This document shows, piece by piece, positions 48,666 to 58,337 of a DNA stretch of 64,000 nt. The DNA is from Gordonia heveisoli (lineage in GTDB: Bacteria; Actinomycetota; Actinomycetes; Mycobacteriales; Mycobacteriaceae), in contig NZ_JASXSH010000010.1 of NCBI RefSeq assembly GCF_030315745.1, positions 62,001-126,000 of the forward strand. The letters run 5' to 3'. The notes beneath the pieces were generated by a model. That model made no database searches and was not told the origin of the DNA. It was given only the letters and a program-made list of their open reading frames with translations. Position 1 is the first letter of the stretch. Each line of letters opens with the position of its first letter. The position numbers and the translations under genes were made by a program.

Positions 48666-50153
48666 TCAGCCGGCCTCGGCGGCCGGGCTGGTGTCCTTGA
48701 CGCCCTTCTGGTCGACCTTCTCGCCCGCGCCGTCGCGACCTGCGGAGTCACCTGCGTGGCCATCGCCCGCGGCATCGAGTTCGGCCTGCGTTGTCGACTT
48801 CTTCTCCAGCTCGCTGAGCTGCCCGATCGCGGTACGCGCATAGACCTGCTGCTCGGTGACCGCGAGCTGGGAACGGCCTCGCGTGGTGAACGCGAAGAAC
48901 CAGTTGACCAGGGTGTTGAGGCGGTTGCGGAAACCGACCAGGTACACCAGGTGCAGGGCCAGCCAGCCGAGCCAGGCGAAATAGCCCTCGGTCTCGAACT
49001 TCTTCTTGGTCCCCGGGATCGGCACCTGCATCACCGCGCTGAACCGCGAGATCGTCGCCATCGAACCCTTGTCGTAATAGCTGAAGGGTTTGCGCTGGTC
49101 GGGGGTGTGTCCCTTCAGCTCGGCCTTGATCGCATCGGCGGCGTAGCGGCCACCCTGGATCGCACCCTGCGCGACGCCGGGCACGCCGTCGACGGCCATC
49201 ATGTCGCCGACGACGAAGACCTCGGGATGGCCGGGGATGGACAGGTCGGGTTCGACCTGAACGCGACCGGCCCGATCGAGACCGACGCCGGACTGCTCGG
49301 CTAGTTGTTTACCCAGCGGGCTGGCCTGCACTCCGGCCGACCACACCTTGCACTGCGACTCGATCCGGCGAGTGGTGCCGTCCTTCTCCTTGACGACCAG
49401 GCCGTCGTAGTCGAGGTCGATGACCATCGCGTTCAGCTGGACCTCGACACCCAGCTTCTCCAGCCTGCGGGCCGCCTTCTCACCCAGCTTCGGGCCGAAC
49501 GGCGGCAATACCGCCGGAGCGGCATCGAGCAGGATGACCCGGGCCTCGGTCGGATCGATGTTGCGGAAGGCGCCCTTGAGGGTCTTGTCGCTCATCTCGG
49601 CGATCTGACCGGCCAGCTCGACACCGGTGGGACCCGCACCCACCACCACGAAGGTCAGCAGGCGGGCGCGCTCGTCGGGGTCGGTGGACAACTCGGCCTG
49701 CTCGAACGCACCCAGGATGCGACCACGCAACTCCAAGGCGTGGTCGATGGTCTTCATACCCGGTGCGTACTCGGCGAACTGGTCGTTACCGAAGTAGGAC
49801 TGGTCGGCGCCGGCAGCGATGATCAGGCTGTCGTAGGGGGTCTGGGTGATGCGCTCGAGGAAACGTGACGTCACGGTCTTGTTGGCCAGGTCGATGTTGA
49901 AGACATCGCCCATGATCACCTTGGTGTTCTTCTGCTTACGCAGCACGACGCGGGTGGCCGGGGCGATCTCACCCTCGGCCACGATCCCGGTCGCGACCTG
50001 GTACAGCATCGGCTGGAACAGGTGGTGGGTGGTCTTGGCGATGAGGGTGACGTCGACGTCGGACTTGCGCAGCCGCTGGGCTGCGAAGAGCCCACCGAAC
50101 CCGGAACCGATGATGACGACGTGCTTGCGGGTCTGCGGAGCTGGGCTGTTCAC
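48666..50153 (-). CDS. ndh: Type II NADH dehydrogenase (non-proton-pumping)
   Basis: 495 residues from GTG 50153, with AAGGAG 7 bp upstream. It oxidises NADH and reduces menaquinone at the membrane. Two dinucleotide folds: VVIIGSGFGGLFAAQRLRK and VVVGAGPTGVELAGQIAEM near 175; the quinone-site region GSMATISRFSAVMQVP and WLGWLALHLVYLVGFRNR follow. The C-terminal tail is acidic and disordered. Converges on ureD (22 bp). Mtb counterpart Rv1854c. Confidence 0.93.
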   Translation of the reverse strand: MNSPAPQTRKHVVIIGSGFGGLFAAQRLRKSDVDVTLIAKTTHHLFQPMLYQVATGIVAEGEIAPATRVVLRKQKNTKVIMGDVFNIDLANKTVTSRFLERITQTPYDSLIIAAGADQSYFGNDQFAEYAPGMKTIDHALELRGRILGAFEQAELSTDPDERARLLTFVVVGAGPTGVELAGQIAEMSDKTLKGAFRNIDPTEARVILLDAAPAVLPPFGPKLGEKAARRLEKLGVEVQLNAMVIDLDYDGLVVKEKDGTTRRIESQCKVWSAGVQASPLGKQLAEQSGVGLDRAGRVQVEPDLSIPGHPEVFVVGDMMAVDGVPGVAQGAIQGGRYAADAIKAELKGHTPDQRKPFSYYDKGSMATISRFSAVMQVPIPGTKKKFETEGYFAWLGWLALHLVYLVGFRNRLNTLVNWFFAFTTRGRSQLAVTEQQVYARTAIGQLSELEKKSTTQAELDAAGDGHAGDSAGRDGAGEKVDQKGVKDTSPAAEAG

Positions 50154-50245
50154 AAGAACATCTCCTTCTCACTTGATGATCGGTGGGGCCGCATACCGCC
50201 AACGGTAGTCAATGTCGACGGGTTGTTCGCGACGAGTCTCCACCC

Positions 50246-50869
50246 TCATGCGGTGAGTCCTTTCGTACCGTCGCGTGCCGTCAGTGTTCCGGCCCAGGTC
50301 GCACGTCGGATCTCGTATTCGACCTCGGCCCGATCGAATCCGCCGTCGGCGAGAAAATGCAGCACCGACGGCTGTGGGCCGCCTGCGTCGATGCGTTCGT
50401 CGGTGACGTGGATGCCGACCAGGCTCATCCCCAGTTTCTCCATGACCCGACGTGACCCGAGGTTGCCTGCCATGGTCCCGGCGAAGACCCGGTCACTGCC
50501 GAGCTCGTCGAAGGCGAACGAGAGCAGTGCATGTGACGCCTCGGTGGCCAGTCCGCGCCCCCACACCGAGCGCTGCAGCCGGTAGGACAGCTCCAGTTCG
50601 GCCGGACCGGAATGCCGCGGGGTACGCAGGGCGATCCAGCCGACGAAGCGGGCGCTGTGTCGGTCGACGATGGACCAGATCCCGGTGCCGTGGGCGCGAC
50701 GTTCGGCCTGGGCGCGGGGGATGACCCATTCCTCGACGACCTCGCGGGAGGTCGGCGCGCCGCCGGACACGTACCGCATCACCGCGGGATCGCTGTCGAG
50801 GCGGACCAGGTTGTCGACGTCGACCGAACGCAGCGGGCGCAGCCGCGTGCGAATCGTGTCGATGTTCAC
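50246..50869 (-). CDS. GNAT-family acetyltransferase (RimJ/RimL-like)
   Basis: 207 residues from GTG 50869 behind GGAGGG. Acetyltransferase fold of the RimJ type: TIRTRLRPLRSVDVDNLVRLDSDPAVMRYVSGG, ELELSYRLQRSVWGRGLATEASHALLSFAFDELG (acetyl-CoA loop RGLATEA), NLGSRRVMEKLGM. N-terminal protein or small-molecule acylation; substrate unknown. Confidence 0.85.
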   Translation of the reverse strand: MNIDTIRTRLRPLRSVDVDNLVRLDSDPAVMRYVSGGAPTSREVVEEWVIPRAQAERRAHGTGIWSIVDRHSARFVGWIALRTPRHSGPAELELSYRLQRSVWGRGLATEASHALLSFAFDELGSDRVFAGTMAGNLGSRRVMEKLGMSLVGIHVTDERIDAGGPQPSVLHFLADGGFDRAEVEYEIRRATWAGTLTARDGTKGLTA

Positions 50870-50946
50870 CCAGATCCCTCCCGTTGCGTCGCGTCGGGCG
50901 TGAGTCTACGTCGCCGCACACCGATCGGGTGAGGTTGACCGAAGGC

Positions 50947-51426
50947 GTGTCTGAGCCCGTCGCTATCGTCACTGTCGTGGCCAATGACTACCGTCTCGAT
51001 GTCGAACTCCACCTGCGGTGGGGTGACATGGACATCAACAATCACATCAACAACGTGCAGTTCGCGCGCCTCTTCGAGGAGGCCCGCGTGCGGTGCTTCC
51101 GCACCTGGCGCTCGGATCATCCGTGGGGTGTGGCGATGCTGGTGGCACGGCAGGACATCGAGTTCGCGGCCCCGCTGCACTACACCACCGAACCGATCGT
51201 CGCGCGGGCCTGTGTGAGCCGGGTCGGACGCTCATCCTTCGCGATGGCGATGCGACTCATCGACCCCGCGGGCACCGTATGCGCCTCGGCGGAGACCACC
51301 ATGGTCGTCACCGACAAGACGACCGGCCGGCCGATGGAGATCCCGGCCGAGATGCGGACCCTGCTGACCGAGCGGCTGGGCGAGCCGATCAGCTTTCACG
51401 CGCCCCGCCCGGTCACCGCGGGCTGA
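50947..51426 (+). CDS. Acyl-CoA thioesterase (4HBT-type)
   Basis: 159 residues from GTG 50947 (uncertain; GTG 50977 behind TATCGT could give a leaderless form). Single hotdog domain: VELHLRWGDMDINNHINNVQFARLFEEARVRCFR with the catalytic Asp of the 4-hydroxybenzoyl-CoA thioesterase group, then VARQDIEFAAPLHYTTEPIVARACVSRVGRSSF. Substrate unknown. Only 15 bp before recC, so may share its transcript. Confidence 0.75.
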   Translation: MSEPVAIVTVVANDYRLDVELHLRWGDMDINNHINNVQFARLFEEARVRCFRTWRSDHPWGVAMLVARQDIEFAAPLHYTTEPIVARACVSRVGRSSFAMAMRLIDPAGTVCASAETTMVVTDKTTGRPMEIPAEMRTLLTERLGEPISFHAPRPVTAG

Positions 51427-51441
51427 TCGCCGACGCCGGCC

Positions 51442-54400
51442 ATGCTGCGTCTGCACCGCGCGGAGCGCACCGACACCCTGGCGGCGGCATTGGCCGACGT
51501 CCTGGCCGAACCATCGGCCGATCCGATGGCCCCGGAGATCGTCGTCGTCCCGGCCGCGGGTGTCGAACGCTGGTTGCAGCAACAACTGGCCCGAAGCCTC
51601 GGCGTCGCCTCCGGTCATGGTGTGGCGGCCGAGGACGGGATTGCGGCGAATATCGACTTCGTCGGACCGGCGGCCTTCACCGATGCCGTCGTGCGCGCGG
51701 TCGGCGCGGCGACCCCCGTTCGGCTGCACACTCGCCGGACGGACGAACCGTGGCGCCGTGCTGCGCTGGTGTGGCCGGTGCTGCGGGTGATGGACGACCG
51801 GATCAACGATCCGCGGTTGGCGATGATCGCGCGGCATATCGGCGGTGGTGACGACTCCTCACCGCGGATCGGACGACGATTCGCGACCGCTCGTCACCTG
51901 GCCGACCTCTTCGATCGCTACGGTCGGCTTCGTCCGGCCATGATCGCGGCGTGGGCCGACGGCCGCGACGAGGACGGCACCGGTGCGGCGCTACCCGACG
52001 ACATGACGTGGCAACCGGGATTCTGGCGGGCGGTCGCCACCGAGATCGGGGTGCCCCATCCGGCCACCGCACTTCCCGAGGTGACCGCGCGGCTACGGGC
52101 CGATCCGTCGGTAGCCGGACTGCCCGAACGGATTTCGGTGTTCGGCCCGACCCGGATCACCGAATCTTTCCGGCAGATCCTGTCCGCGTTGTCCGGCCAC
52201 CGCGACGTCGACCTGTACCTGCCACATCCCAGTCCACGGCTGTGGGAGACGATCGCGAACGGACCGGTCGCGGGAGATTCGCCGCCGCGCCGCGCCGACC
52301 GGGTGGCCCCGGCGATCGATCATCCGCTGTTGGCCGGGCTGTCCAGGGACTGCCAGGAGCTCCAGCTTCGGCTGGCCGCCATCGCCGATACCGAGACCCA
52401 CCATCGATCGGGTGCCGTCCCGGTGCCGTCGGTGCTGTCGGCGTTGCAGCTCGGGCTCCGTGACGACCGGCCGGCAGATCCGGGCTCCGCGACGTCGGTG
52501 CCGGCCGATACGAGTGTCGAGATCCATGCCTGCCACGGCCCCGAGCGGCAGGTGGAGGTGCTCCGCGACCGTCTGCTGCACCTGTTCGCCGCCGACCAGA
52601 CCCTCCAGCCGCGTGACGTGGTGGTGATGTGTCCCGATGTGGAGACCTTCGCGCCGCTGATCCGCGGTGCCTTCGGCCAGGCCGGTCTGCACCATCCGGC
52701 CTTCGAACTGCGTGTCCGGCTGGCCGATCGCGGTGTGCGATCGGTCAACCCGACCCTCGACGTGGTCGCGTCGCTGGTCGAACTCGCCGCCAGCCGGATC
52801 CGCGTCGACGAGGTGATGGATCTGCTCGACGCCGAACCGGTGCGGAGCCGGTTCGGGTTCACCGACGACGAGCTGGAACTGGTGCGTGAATGGCTGGGGC
52901 ACAGCCACGTCCGCTGGGGTGTCGGCACCGCCGACCGCGCCCGGTACGGGCTGGGACGTTTCGCCCAGGGCACCTTCGAGGCCGGTCTGGACCGTATCGC
53001 GCTCGGGGTGGTCGCCGAGGAGCTCGACGACGAATGGCTGGGCACTGCACTGCCGTTGGCGGGTGTGGAGAGTACATCGATCGATCTGGTCGGCCGCTTC
53101 GGTGACCTGATGGCGCGGCTCTCGACGACGCTGACCGCGCTGGCCGAGCCCGCACCGGCAGCCCGGCGACTGGACACCCTCGTCGAGGCCATCGACTCGC
53201 TGACGGCCACCGCACCGGGGGAGGACTGGCAGCGCGCCCAGGCCATCCGGTTGCTGGGTGAGGCGCTGGGCGTCGATGCCACCGCCCCCGACGATGCCAC
53301 CGCCCCCGACGATGCCACCGCCACAGACGATGTCGCGACTCCGGTGCTGCGGTTGCCCGACCTGCGGGATCTCATGTCGGCGCTCACCGCGTCACGGCCG
53401 ACCCGCGCCAACTTCTGTACCGGTGAGCTGACCGTCTGCTCGATGGTGCCGATGCGCTCGGTGCCCCATCGCGTCATCGTGCTGCTCGGCGTCGACGCCG
53501 AATCCTTCCCACGGGTACAACGTATCGACGGAGACGACGTACTGGGGGTTAATCCTCTTGTGGGCGAGCGTAATCCGCGTGACGAGGACCGACAGTGCTT
53601 CCTCGACGCGATCGGTGCCGCGACCGATGCGCTGCTGGTCTTCTACAGCGGGGCCGACCCGGTGTCGGGCCGCCGGATCCCGCCCGCGGTGGTGGTCAGC
53701 GAACTCGCGGATGCGGTCACCGCGCTGACCGGCGCGAGTCCGGTCATCAACCACACGCTGCACGGCTTCGACGAACGCAACTTCGTGGCCGGTGCGATTC
53801 CCGGAATCGACGGTCCCTTCGGCCACGACAGGTCACTGCTGGCCGGTGCACGGGCATTACGGTCGCCGACGCGTGTCACCGAGACGATGGCCACCCTGGA
53901 ACTTTCCGAGATCACCACCGACGCCGAAGATCCCGAGCTGGCGGATGCCGGGGTCATCGATCTGTCCACCCTCGTCGAGTTCCATCTCGATCCGATCGCG
54001 GGCTTTCTGCGGCAGCGCGTCGGCGCCCGGATCCCCGGCGAACTACGCCGTCATCCCGATCAGCTCGAGGTGAAACTCGACGCGCTCGACACGTGGGGGA
54101 TCGGCGAGCGTTTTCTCCAGCGGATGCTGGCGGGCGCGTCCATCGAGGACTGCCAGGCGGCCGAACTACGACGGGGGACGTTGCCGCCGTTCGCCTTCGG
54201 GACTCGGACCCTGGAAGTGATATCCCGGCAGACGCACAATCTGTATCGCGCCGTCGCCGACCTACGTTCGGGCGCGCCGCGGACGCTCGACGTCGGAGTT
54301 CGGCTGCCCGACGGCAGGCGCGTCCACGGCACCGTCGCCGACGTCTTCGGCAACGCTCAGGTCAGCGCGTCCTACTCCCGTTTGCGCGCCAAACATCAAC

Positions 54401-54954
54401 TCGGCGCATGGATCCGGATGGTCGTCATCGCCGCCGCCGCCGAACAGGGTGGTTCCGGTTCGGACCGGATCGACCGGGTCGTCGCGGTGGGACGTGCCGG
54501 GATGGGCGGCGGGACCACCCGGCTCACCCTGCGGCGCCCCGATGATCCGGTGGGCATCCTGACCGATCTGGTCCGCCTGCGTGATGCGGGCCTGCGCACC
54601 CCGCTGCCGGTACCTCTGGACCCGGCGATGGCGTTCGCCGAGCAGGCCGGGTCCGGCGACTCGGCGGCCGCGGACGGCGCCGTCGGCGATCGTCGGGTCT
54701 CGTGGGCGATCAACGGGGCCCGGCGGATTTTCGAGGACACCTTCGGCGACCACACCAACCCGTATGTCCGGTTGATCTTCGCCGGCGACGTCCTCGCCGA
54801 TGTCGACTTCGACGCTGTGCTGCGCCCGACGGTGCCCGACGGCAGCGTCTTCCATGGCCACCCGGTGCCCGCCGCGGTAGGTGAACCACTGTTCTGCGGC
54901 CTGGCCCGGGCGGTGTGGGCGCCACTGATCGCCCATCGGGGAGAACACTCATGA
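51442..54954 (+). CDS. recC: Exodeoxyribonuclease V gamma subunit RecC
   Basis: 1170 residues. RecC recognises Chi-type sites and splits the DNA strands for RecB and RecD. LRLHRAERTDTLAAALADVLAEP and VVVPAAGVERWLQQQLARSLG are the family's opening, with NTHLLVPCPE-like inactive helicase motifs and SFRQILSALSGHRDVDLYLPHPSPRLWE further on. A short low-complexity Ala/Asp repeat sits near residues 612-629. The recC-recB-recD order matches the Mtb Rv0631c-Rv0629c set in mirror image. The stop TGA overlaps the recB ATG (ATGA). Confidence 0.92.
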   Translation: MLRLHRAERTDTLAAALADVLAEPSADPMAPEIVVVPAAGVERWLQQQLARSLGVASGHGVAAEDGIAANIDFVGPAAFTDAVVRAVGAATPVRLHTRRTDEPWRRAALVWPVLRVMDDRINDPRLAMIARHIGGGDDSSPRIGRRFATARHLADLFDRYGRLRPAMIAAWADGRDEDGTGAALPDDMTWQPGFWRAVATEIGVPHPATALPEVTARLRADPSVAGLPERISVFGPTRITESFRQILSALSGHRDVDLYLPHPSPRLWETIANGPVAGDSPPRRADRVAPAIDHPLLAGLSRDCQELQLRLAAIADTETHHRSGAVPVPSVLSALQLGLRDDRPADPGSATSVPADTSVEIHACHGPERQVEVLRDRLLHLFAADQTLQPRDVVVMCPDVETFAPLIRGAFGQAGLHHPAFELRVRLADRGVRSVNPTLDVVASLVELAASRIRVDEVMDLLDAEPVRSRFGFTDDELELVREWLGHSHVRWGVGTADRARYGLGRFAQGTFEAGLDRIALGVVAEELDDEWLGTALPLAGVESTSIDLVGRFGDLMARLSTTLTALAEPAPAARRLDTLVEAIDSLTATAPGEDWQRAQAIRLLGEALGVDATAPDDATAPDDATATDDVATPVLRLPDLRDLMSALTASRPTRANFCTGELTVCSMVPMRSVPHRVIVLLGVDAESFPRVQRIDGDDVLGVNPLVGERNPRDEDRQCFLDAIGAATDALLVFYSGADPVSGRRIPPAVVVSELADAVTALTGASPVINHTLHGFDERNFVAGAIPGIDGPFGHDRSLLAGARALRSPTRVTETMATLELSEITTDAEDPELADAGVIDLSTLVEFHLDPIAGFLRQRVGARIPGELRRHPDQLEVKLDALDTWGIGERFLQRMLAGASIEDCQAAELRRGTLPPFAFGTRTLEVISRQTHNLYRAVADLRSGAPRTLDVGVRLPDGRRVHGTVADVFGNAQVSASYSRLRAKHQLGAWIRMVVIAAAAEQGGSGSDRIDRVVAVGRAGMGGGTTRLTLRRPDDPVGILTDLVRLRDAGLRTPLPVPLDPAMAFAEQAGSGDSAAADGAVGDRRVSWAINGARRIFEDTFGDHTNPYVRLIFAGDVLADVDFDAVLRPTVPDGSVFHGHPVPAAVGEPLFCGLARAVWAPLIAHRGEHS
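53275..53328 (+). repeat. 18-bp tandem repeat in recC
   Basis: Three copies of GATGCCACCGCCCCCGAC (53275-53292, 53293-53310, and 53311-53328 with two changes) encode DATAPD units in a linker. Multiple of three, so length change would stay in frame. Confidence 0.85.
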
Positions 54955-57900
54955 CCCAGCCCCGCACCTTCGACCTCGCCGAGGATCTGCCCGAGGCCAC
55001 CACCGTCCTGGAGGCCAGCGCGGGTACCGGCAAGACCTATGCCATCGTCGGGTTGGCGGCACGGTATCTGGCAGAGGGAGTGCCGATCTCGTCGATGCTG
55101 CTGGTCACCTTCAGCCGGGCTGCCACCGCCGAACTCCGGGAGCGGATGCGGGAGCGGGTGCGGGCGCTGCTGCGCGCCCTGGACCCCGGCGCTGTGGCCA
55201 CCGATGATTCCGCGTCCGATGATCGGGTGGTCGCTCTGCTGCGGTCGGGTACTCCGGCGCAACAGGCGGCATACCGCGACAACCTGCGGCGCGCCATGGC
55301 GGACTTCGATGCGTCCACCATCGCCACCACCCACACGTTCTGCAATCGCATGCTGGAAGTGCTCGGCCTACTCGGGGAGCGCGAGATGGTCTACTCGATC
55401 GTCGAGGAGGTCGACGACCTGACCGAGGAGGTGGCGCTCGACCTGTACCTACGCGGCTATGCGGCCAGTCCGGCGCCCGACTTCGACTACGAGGTGGCAC
55501 TCTCTATCGCCAAGGATGCCGTGCGCCAGCCCGCCGTCGACCTCGTCCCGGACCCGGGTATCGCGCGCCCCGACGAGTCGGGTACCGATCGGGCAGGCGA
55601 GGCGGATCGGGTCGCCTCGATGCGCGTGCGGTTCGCCGCCCGGGTGCGCGACATCGTCGAGGAACGCAAACGCAGCGGCCGGTTGCGGACCTACGACGAC
55701 CTGCAGACGATCCTCTACCGGATCATCACCGACCCCGACGTCGGCGCGGACGCATGCGCGCGGATCCGCAACACCTTCCAGGTGGCGCTCGTCGACGAGT
55801 TCCAGGACACCGACCCGCTGCAGTGGGAGATCCTGCGCCGCTGCTTCCACGGCCATCGCAGGCTGATCCTCGTCGGCGATCCGAAGCAGTCGATCTACGG
55901 GTTCCGTGGTGCCGAGGTACTGAGCTATCTGAACGCGGTCACCTGCGCCGACACCCTCCGGGCCCTCGACGTCAATCGTCGTTCGGACGGGGCGTTGGTC
56001 TCGGCGCTGTCGGCGATCTATGGCGGTGCGACCCTCGGTGACCCGCGGATCGTGGCCCGGCCGGTCAGTGCGGCGCATCCCGGTAGCAGGATCGACGACG
56101 TTGCGCCACTGCAGATCCGGGCGTTCCTGCGGCAGGACTTCGGCGAGAACGACAAGACCGGTGCCGGCCTGCCGAAGGCCGCCGCCGCACGGGACAAGAT
56201 CATCGCCGACGTCGCCGACGACGTCGCCGACCGGCTGGCGGCCGGCCACACCATCGAGGCCGACGGTTCGCGGCGTCCGATCCGCGCGGGCGACATCGCG
56301 ATCCTGGTGCGCCAGAACAAGACCATCGAACCGCTCCGGTCGGCATTGGCCGACCGGGGGGTCCATGCGGTGATCGGCTCGGGTGCCAACGTCTTCCACA
56401 CCGCCGCCGCGCAGCACTGGTTGTGGGTACTGCGCGCCGTCGAACTACCCTCCCGCAACGATCGGGTGCGGCTGGCGGCGCTGACCCCGCTCTGCGGGTG
56501 GAGTGCCGGGCGCATCGACGCCGAGGGAGAGACCGGCACCGCCGAACTGGCCGCCGAGTTCGCGACTCTCGGAAAGGTTCTCGCCGACGGTGGGTTTGCC
56601 GCCATGGCCCAGCGATTGCTGGATCGCAACGAGGTGGCGGCTCGGGTACTGGCCGCCGCCGACGGTGAACGATCGCTGACCGATCTGCTGCAGATCTCCA
56701 CACTGTGCAATGCGCATGTGGTCGACACGGGCGCCGGAATCGCCGGCGTGAGTCAGTGGCTCGCCGACCGGATCGCCGATGATTCGCGACGTCAGCGGAC
56801 CGATGAATCCAGCCGCAGGCTCGAACGTGACGCGCAGGCCGTGCAGATCATGACCGTGCACGCGAGCAAGGGATTGCAGTTCCCGATCGTGTACGTGCCC
56901 TTCGGGTGGGACGGCACCTGGATCACCGAAGATGGCAACATCACCTTCCACGACGAGCAGGGAGTCCGGCGGCTCGACGTCGGTGGGCGAGACGGACCGG
57001 GTCGGTCCGGCCGACGGCTCCGCTACGGCGCCGAGGTGGCCGGTGAAGACCTTCGACTGCTGTATGTGGCGCTCACCCGCGCCCAGTCGCAAGCTGTGCT
57101 GTGGTGGGTGCCCACCGCGAACACGCCGACCGGTCCGCTGCACCGGCTGGTCTTCGGCCGGGACTCGGCGACCAGCCCCGAACCCGGTGGACCGTGGACG
57201 GCAGCACCGCGCGTCGACATCCCCGACGACGCGAATTGTGTTGCGCAACTGAAAGGATTGAGTCTCCGCGACCGTGGGGTCGAGATCATTCCGGCGGGGC
57301 GGCGTGGTGCCACGACGGTGATCGACGCCGACGGCGCCGCCGGCCGCCGACCCGAACTCGCCCTGGCACACTTCGATCGGCCCATCGATGCGGACTGGCG
57401 GCGCACGTCCTACTCGGCGATCATCGCCGGCGCCGCGCACACCCACGTCACCTCCGGCAGCGAACCGGACGCGACGCGTCTGGAGACCGCGCTGGACGAC
57501 GAACCCACGGATGAATCGGGGGCCGAATCCGACGACTGGGAGACGGAAGTCGGGAACGTCACCGGCCTGCCGTCCCCGATGAACGGACTGCCCTTCGGCG
57601 CCGGTTTCGGCACGCTCGTGCACGAAGTTCTCGAATACGTCGACACGTCGGCGCCGGATATGCGGGCCCACGTGGCCGAACTCGTCGCCCGGGCGACCGC
57701 CGGCCGCGGGGACGGGATGGACCCGCTCGTGCTCACCGACGCGTTGTGTGCCGTGCTCACGACGCCGCTGGGATTCGGCGATCTGTGGGGGATCGCCCCG
57801 GGTGATCGTCTGGCCGAGCTGGACTTCGAGTTGCCGCTGGGCGGATCGGCACCCGTTCGGCTGGGTGTGCTCGCCGATCTCATGGACCGGCATCTGCCCG

Positions 57901-58337
57901 CCGATGATCCGCTGCTGGAATACTCCGAGCGGCTGCGCGAACTGCCCGACCGGGTCCTGTCCGGCTATCTGACCGGGAGTATCGACTCGGTGCTGCGGAC
58001 CCCGCAAGGACGCTTCGTCATCGTCGACTACAAGACCAACCGGCTACGGCCAGGGGTGCTACAGGTCACCGACTTCGACGCACCGTCCCTCGCCGAGGAG
58101 ATGATCGGCGCGCACTACCCGCTGCAGGCGATGCTCTATTCGGTTGCCCTGCACCGATATCTACGCTGGCGGATGCCCGCCTACGACCCGGCGGTCCACC
58201 TCGGCGTCGTCCAGTACCACTTCGTGCGGGGAATGGCCGGACCACTGACGCCGCCGGGCTGTGGCGTATTCGAGTGGCGTCTGCCCCCGCAATTGGTGAT
58301 CGACCTGTCCGATGCACTGGCCGGGAGGCAGGCATGA
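54951..58337 (+). CDS. recB: Exodeoxyribonuclease V beta subunit RecB
   Basis: 1128 residues from ATG 54951 behind GGGGAGA. UvrD-type helicase with a C-terminal nuclease: Walker A EASAGTGKTYAIVG (21-34), DEFQDTDPLQWEIL near 281, GDPKQSIYGFRGAEVLS, HASKGLQFPIVYVP, YVALTRAQSQ, and nuclease motif IVDYKTNRL near 1025. It unwinds 3'-5' and cuts DNA at double-strand breaks with RecC and RecD. ATGA overlaps join it to recC and recD. Confidence 0.95.
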   Translation: MTQPRTFDLAEDLPEATTVLEASAGTGKTYAIVGLAARYLAEGVPISSMLLVTFSRAATAELRERMRERVRALLRALDPGAVATDDSASDDRVVALLRSGTPAQQAAYRDNLRRAMADFDASTIATTHTFCNRMLEVLGLLGEREMVYSIVEEVDDLTEEVALDLYLRGYAASPAPDFDYEVALSIAKDAVRQPAVDLVPDPGIARPDESGTDRAGEADRVASMRVRFAARVRDIVEERKRSGRLRTYDDLQTILYRIITDPDVGADACARIRNTFQVALVDEFQDTDPLQWEILRRCFHGHRRLILVGDPKQSIYGFRGAEVLSYLNAVTCADTLRALDVNRRSDGALVSALSAIYGGATLGDPRIVARPVSAAHPGSRIDDVAPLQIRAFLRQDFGENDKTGAGLPKAAAARDKIIADVADDVADRLAAGHTIEADGSRRPIRAGDIAILVRQNKTIEPLRSALADRGVHAVIGSGANVFHTAAAQHWLWVLRAVELPSRNDRVRLAALTPLCGWSAGRIDAEGETGTAELAAEFATLGKVLADGGFAAMAQRLLDRNEVAARVLAAADGERSLTDLLQISTLCNAHVVDTGAGIAGVSQWLADRIADDSRRQRTDESSRRLERDAQAVQIMTVHASKGLQFPIVYVPFGWDGTWITEDGNITFHDEQGVRRLDVGGRDGPGRSGRRLRYGAEVAGEDLRLLYVALTRAQSQAVLWWVPTANTPTGPLHRLVFGRDSATSPEPGGPWTAAPRVDIPDDANCVAQLKGLSLRDRGVEIIPAGRRGATTVIDADGAAGRRPELALAHFDRPIDADWRRTSYSAIIAGAAHTHVTSGSEPDATRLETALDDEPTDESGAESDDWETEVGNVTGLPSPMNGLPFGAGFGTLVHEVLEYVDTSAPDMRAHVAELVARATAGRGDGMDPLVLTDALCAVLTTPLGFGDLWGIAPGDRLAELDFELPLGGSAPVRLGVLADLMDRHLPADDPLLEYSERLRELPDRVLSGYLTGSIDSVLRTPQGRFVIVDYKTNRLRPGVLQVTDFDAPSLAEEMIGAHYPLQAMLYSVALHRYLRWRMPAYDPAVHLGVVQYHFVRGMAGPLTPPGCGVFEWRLPPQLVIDLSDALAGRQA

